DNA of 64,000 bases from Dermatemys mawii (lineage: Eukaryota > Chordata > Testudines > Dermatemydidae): assembly GCA_007922305.1 (NCBI GenBank), contig ML677335.1:17323679-17387678 (forward strand). Direction: 5' to 3'. Position numbers and translations under genes: made by a program. Below, one piece after another: positions 61,147 to 64,000 of the stretch. Under the pieces are notes generated by a model. The model was not told the DNA's origin. It searched no databases and was given only the letters and a program-made list of their open reading frames with translations. How positions within the stretch are numbered: position 1 is the first letter of the stretch; every line of letters starts with the position of its first letter.

Positions 61147-61296
61147 CGCATTTAAGTTTTTCTCATTAAATCCACCTAAAATAAAAAAGAGGGTTTGGAT
61201 GCAAAGTCGGTCTATTAGCGCAGTTCCACACACCATGACAGTAAGTGATTTCAGTCTCGCACTTAACAGACAGAATTCTTTCTTGCCAAATAGAAT
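61147..61296 (-). pseudogene. Copy D exon 7
   Basis: 150 bp, open: ILFGKKEFCLLSARLKSL, ending [10 protein letters not shown]. The acceptor TTTCTCAG and donor GCG/GTACGT are normal. It keeps GGFNEKN, which copy C has lost in part. Confidence 0.87.
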
Positions 61297-61728
61297 CTGA
61301 GAAAATATAAATATGTTGTTCACCATGACTCTTAATAAACTCATGATTATTGTTTCTTTCAGAAAGGACTGAGGTAAAGAGTTAAATTTGTATGAATAGC
61401 TTTATCCAAGCTAAGAATTCTTTCACATACAACTATTGAATGACAGATGAACTTCAATATTATAAAATGTCACAGCCTCTCCTCTTTTGTTCCCCCAAGG
61501 AGTGGGTTCAGCATTCTTGGCTGAACTGTGACACTCTCTCCATTTTCTCCTACTTTTCCTTCACAAAACACATGCACCCCATGGAAAGAGAGACCACAGG
61601 TGAACTCTTGATTCCACAGAAGCCAATGGAATCCCATGAAGCACCATGGTGGCTTGGCCACAGAGAAAAGACTACATTGCTTCATCTGGTCCATAAACAT
61701 GACTCACAGATGATAATAAGGACATGGA

Positions 61729-62135
61729 GCAGTGGTTCCCAACCAGGGGTATGCACGGAGATACTCAGAGGTCTTCTAGCTGGTACATCAACTCATCTAG
61801 ATATTTGCCTAGTTTTACAGCAGGCTACATAACAAGTACGGGCCAAGTCAGTACAAACTAAAATGTCAAGCAGGCAATGACTTGTTTACACTGCTCTATA
61901 TACTATACACTGAAATGTAAGAACAATATTTATAATCCAATTGATTTATTTTATAATTACATGGTAAAAATAAGAAAGTAAGCATTTTTTCAGTAATAGA
62001 GTATTGTGACACTTTTGTATTTTTATGTCTGATTTTGTAAGCAAGTGGTATTTAAGTGAGGTGTAACATGGGGGTATGCTGGACAAGTCAGATTCCTGAA
62101 AGGGGTATAGTAGTCCAGAAGGGTTGAGAGCCACT
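61729..62135. mobile_element. hAT-type element in copy D only
   Basis: It is flanked by GACATGGA (61721-61728) and GGCATGGA (62136-62143). The ends GCAGTGGTTCCCAACC and, on the other strand, AGTGGCTCTCAACC are inverted repeats. Copy C has the empty site GACATGGAAGACCC near 35190. The 407-bp interior codes for nothing. Confidence 0.8.
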
Positions 62136-63019
62136 GGCATGGAGGACCCAGAAGTACAACTGCCAGAAGGGACCTGACTGGCTTAGATAGAGGCAGAAAT
62201 TGTGGACGTGAAATGAAGCATTTTATTTTGATTTTTGTGACAGAAACTCATCCAAAAATTATCTGTTCTTGTAGAATACTTTGATTTCAATGTAAATGAT
62301 TTTCTAACAGGAAACCATGGTACTAAATTTATTCAATGAGCACTACAATTTTAGATGATATTAATTAAATTCGTCTAGGTAATTTGATCTAACTTCATAC
62401 CTTTTAATCCTGGCCTAGACAAGATCTTTCTGTTTAAGGAGTAGTAGGATCTCTGGGCCAAAATTTCCCAATCTTTAAAGTAAGGGCCATGAGACAGACC
62501 TACTTCTGAAAAAAATATTTGCAGAGCGCTGTGTAAATTCGGAGAAAGACTCAAGAACTGCTGACTCTCAGTTCTTATTTCTGGGGGAGTATCTCCTCCT
62601 TCTTTTCTCAAATTTTATGGTCCTTGAAAGAACACGCCAGTTCTCATGCCTGACTCACTGTCAAAAGTGGGGGCTTTTCAGGATTTTGGATGTTTGTCAG
62701 TGAAAAGCTTCCAGGCTTGATATTTCCAGAAAAATCAAAATTCAGACACTGAAGTGGAATAAGTTGGTAAAAACCTTTTTAGTTTACACACCCAAATCCC
62801 GTTTCCCCTAACCCTTGTCTCAATACGTTTATCACACTATTGTTGCATGATGCATGGTAAACTTATTTCCATACATAATGTTCTATATTGCTGCATGGGA
62901 AATGTACATATAACACTCCAGTGTGCATACAGGTCACAGATCCTAAATTTCCATTTATAACTTTTTCATAAAGCAACTTTTATTCATGAGAATAATGAAG
63001 TATGGAGGATTCTACATAC

Positions 63020-63156
63020 CCTTAATAGATCGCTAGGAAGAAACATCAGTTGTGTCAGAGGGGCTTTGCTTTTGTTTAATGTGTATGCAGGAGCCAAGGC
63101 AAAAAATATTTTTATTTTCTGAGCCAGTTGAGGCATGGCTGAAAATGCAATTAAAG
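63020..63156 (-). pseudogene. Copy D exon 6, acceptor lost
   Basis: 137 bp, open: LIAFSAMPQLAQKIKIFFAL, then APAYTLNKSKAPLTQLMFLP. The bases before the exon are TCAT where A and B have TCAG, so the acceptor is missing. The donor AGG/GTATGT is normal. It is the uninterrupted version of the LTR-split exon in copy C. Confidence 0.88.
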
Positions 63157-63867
63157 ATGAGAAAGCAAGAGATTAATTACAGCATGCTTAGAAACAAGTT
63201 ACAACATACAACAAGCCAGTATAAACATGCAGAGCTGCGTTTGTACAGATACTCTGATTAAAGCAAATGTTAATCTCCAACCGCAATGCATATTTTGTTG
63301 TAAAAAAAAAAAATTAGAGCTGATATAGAAAGAAAATTGAAGATCATTCAGGATAAACACAAGCTAAGATCTGTGTCCATTGGCTAGAACTACAGGAATC
63401 TGATAATAAATTAAGGGCAATCTTTGCAAACTATAGGCAATCTTTTCTCTGTGTCTGCCTCAGAATATGCTGGAGAACAATAATTTCTATAGTGTACATT
63501 TCTGGGGACTCTTGGATTTCTCTTCCACATTTCATTTTATTTAAAAAAAAGGGCAAACACAAATCCAGTTAAAACTGTATTCCCTCCCTGTGTAGAAGGC
63601 CGTTTCAGTTACAAGTAGTGGAAAGAAGGTTTGAGATAATATGAGGGTCCCAAGAACATACTCAGAATTGAACACCAAGAGGAAGAGGAGAACAGACTTA
63701 ACATGATTATCATTTATATATCCAATTCCAGTACCAAGATCTAGAATCTCAATTCTATCCATCTGTTTTTCTGCTCACTTAGCTCCCTATTCAAAATTCT
63801 GAATTCTATCTCCTTCCCAAGATTATGCACCATTGGGAGTTGCTCTCTCATTCATGCACAACTGAAT

Positions 63868-64000
63868 AAAGTATCGGAGAGGTAGCTGTGTTAGTCTGGA
63901 ATTGCAGAAGTGACAAAGAGTCCTGTGGCACCTTAAAGACTAACTAAAGTATTAGAGCATAAGCTTTCGTGGGCTAATACCCACTTCGTCGGATGCATGC
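63868..64000 (+). mobile_element. SINE-like high-copy turtle repeat, cut by the window edge
   Basis: It contains AGGTAGCTGTGTTAGTCTGG, AGTCCTGTGGCACCTTAAAG and GCATAAGCTTTCGTGGGCTA, a motif set I know from turtle genomes and related to 31801-31933. It interrupts the C/D alignment in intron 5 of copy D. The right end is beyond the window. Confidence 0.65.

Larger units (their letters stand above)
55385..63156 (-). pseudogene. Lipase copy D (LIPM-like), 5' half beyond the right edge
   Basis: Visible exons: 6 (63020-63156), 7 (61147-61296), 8 (58531-58602), 9 (57408-57473) and 10 (55385-55618, stop 55385-55387). All are open. Three defects are visible. The exon 6 acceptor AG is AT with no near replacement. 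The exon 8 donor is GC (CAG/GCAGGG). The catalytic His of exon 10 is Arg (DWTRID, codon 55463-55465). The catalytic Asp in WNGGRD is kept. Skipping the 137-bp exon 6 would shift the frame. The copy is the tandem duplicate of C and lies upstream of it in transcription direction. It is most likely inactive; the off-window exons could not be checked. Transcription as a non-coding RNA or a catalytically dead product remains possible. Confidence 0.8.
55210..63866. repeat. Segmental duplication, copy 2 (holds lipase D exons 6-10)
   Basis: This is the partner of 29450-38560 in the same orientation. It shares the exons, MIR and L2-like relics and intron sequence. It differs by a solo LTR (59145-59840), further unique sequence to about 60300, and a hAT element (61729-62135). 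The match continues to the SINE-like insertion near the window edge, so the duplicated unit likely extends beyond 64 kb. Confidence 0.85.

Noticed and set aside
1..64000. A CRISPR array, RNA gene, toxin or defence system, or other novel multi-gene system
   Set aside because: No regular spacer-repeat array, tRNA cloverleaf or rRNA stretch was seen. All repeats found are transposable elements, simple repeats or the segmental duplication.

Overview
The window looks like vertebrate, most likely turtle, genomic DNA. It is AT-rich with short exons and long introns. It is full of CR1-type LINE fragments, MIR/L2-like relics, many short hAT-type and Harbinger-type DNA elements and several solo-LTR-like insertions. 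No Alu, L1 or bacterial-type gene organisation is seen. The organism call rests on repeat types remembered from turtle genomes and was not searched.

The only protein-coding family recognised is the acid (lysosomal/gastric) lipase family of alpha/beta hydrolases, the group holding LIPA, LIPF, LIPK, LIPN and LIPM. All copies lie on the minus strand, so genes read from high to low coordinates. Four copies are present. Gene A (455-9455, open at the left edge) has seven clean coding exons with canonical splice sites. Copy B (22.3-26.9 kb) is a truncated relic with exon 5, an exon 6 carrying a stop, and a decayed exon 7. Copy C (30.0-47.3 kb) has all nine coding exons in order, but its exon 6 is split by a 1,062-bp LTR-like insertion and two splice acceptors are lost. 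Copy D (55.4-63.2 kb, running off the right edge) has exons 6-10, with a lost exon 6 acceptor and Arg in place of the catalytic His. Exon lengths and phases (102, 118, 199, 110, 137, 147/150, 72, 66, 234 bp) match across copies. The family's nucleophile elbow appears as GYSQG in A, B and C. From memory this and other motifs resemble LIPM most; the orthology is not proven.

C and D belong to a tandem segmental duplication: about 29.45-38.56 kb aligns, introns included, with about 55.2-63.87 kb, an offset near 25.7 kb. Several mobile elements sit in only one copy, with target-site duplications around the insertion and an empty site in the other copy. They therefore postdate the duplication: the exon-6 LTR, a Harbinger-like MITE, a SINE-like element and a hAT element in C; a solo LTR and a hAT element in D.

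Between A and B (10.9-22.3 kb) there is no convincing gene. The notable structure there is a nested stack at 18.99-20.85 kb: a MITE holding an LTR-like element that carries a pure (CAG)20 tract and is itself split by a hAT element. Inside the hAT lies a 28-bp inverted copy of sequence just outside the stack. I found no CRISPR array, RNA gene, defence system or other unknown multi-gene system. The interest is a lipase cluster in which, within view, one copy looks sound and three are decaying by different routes.
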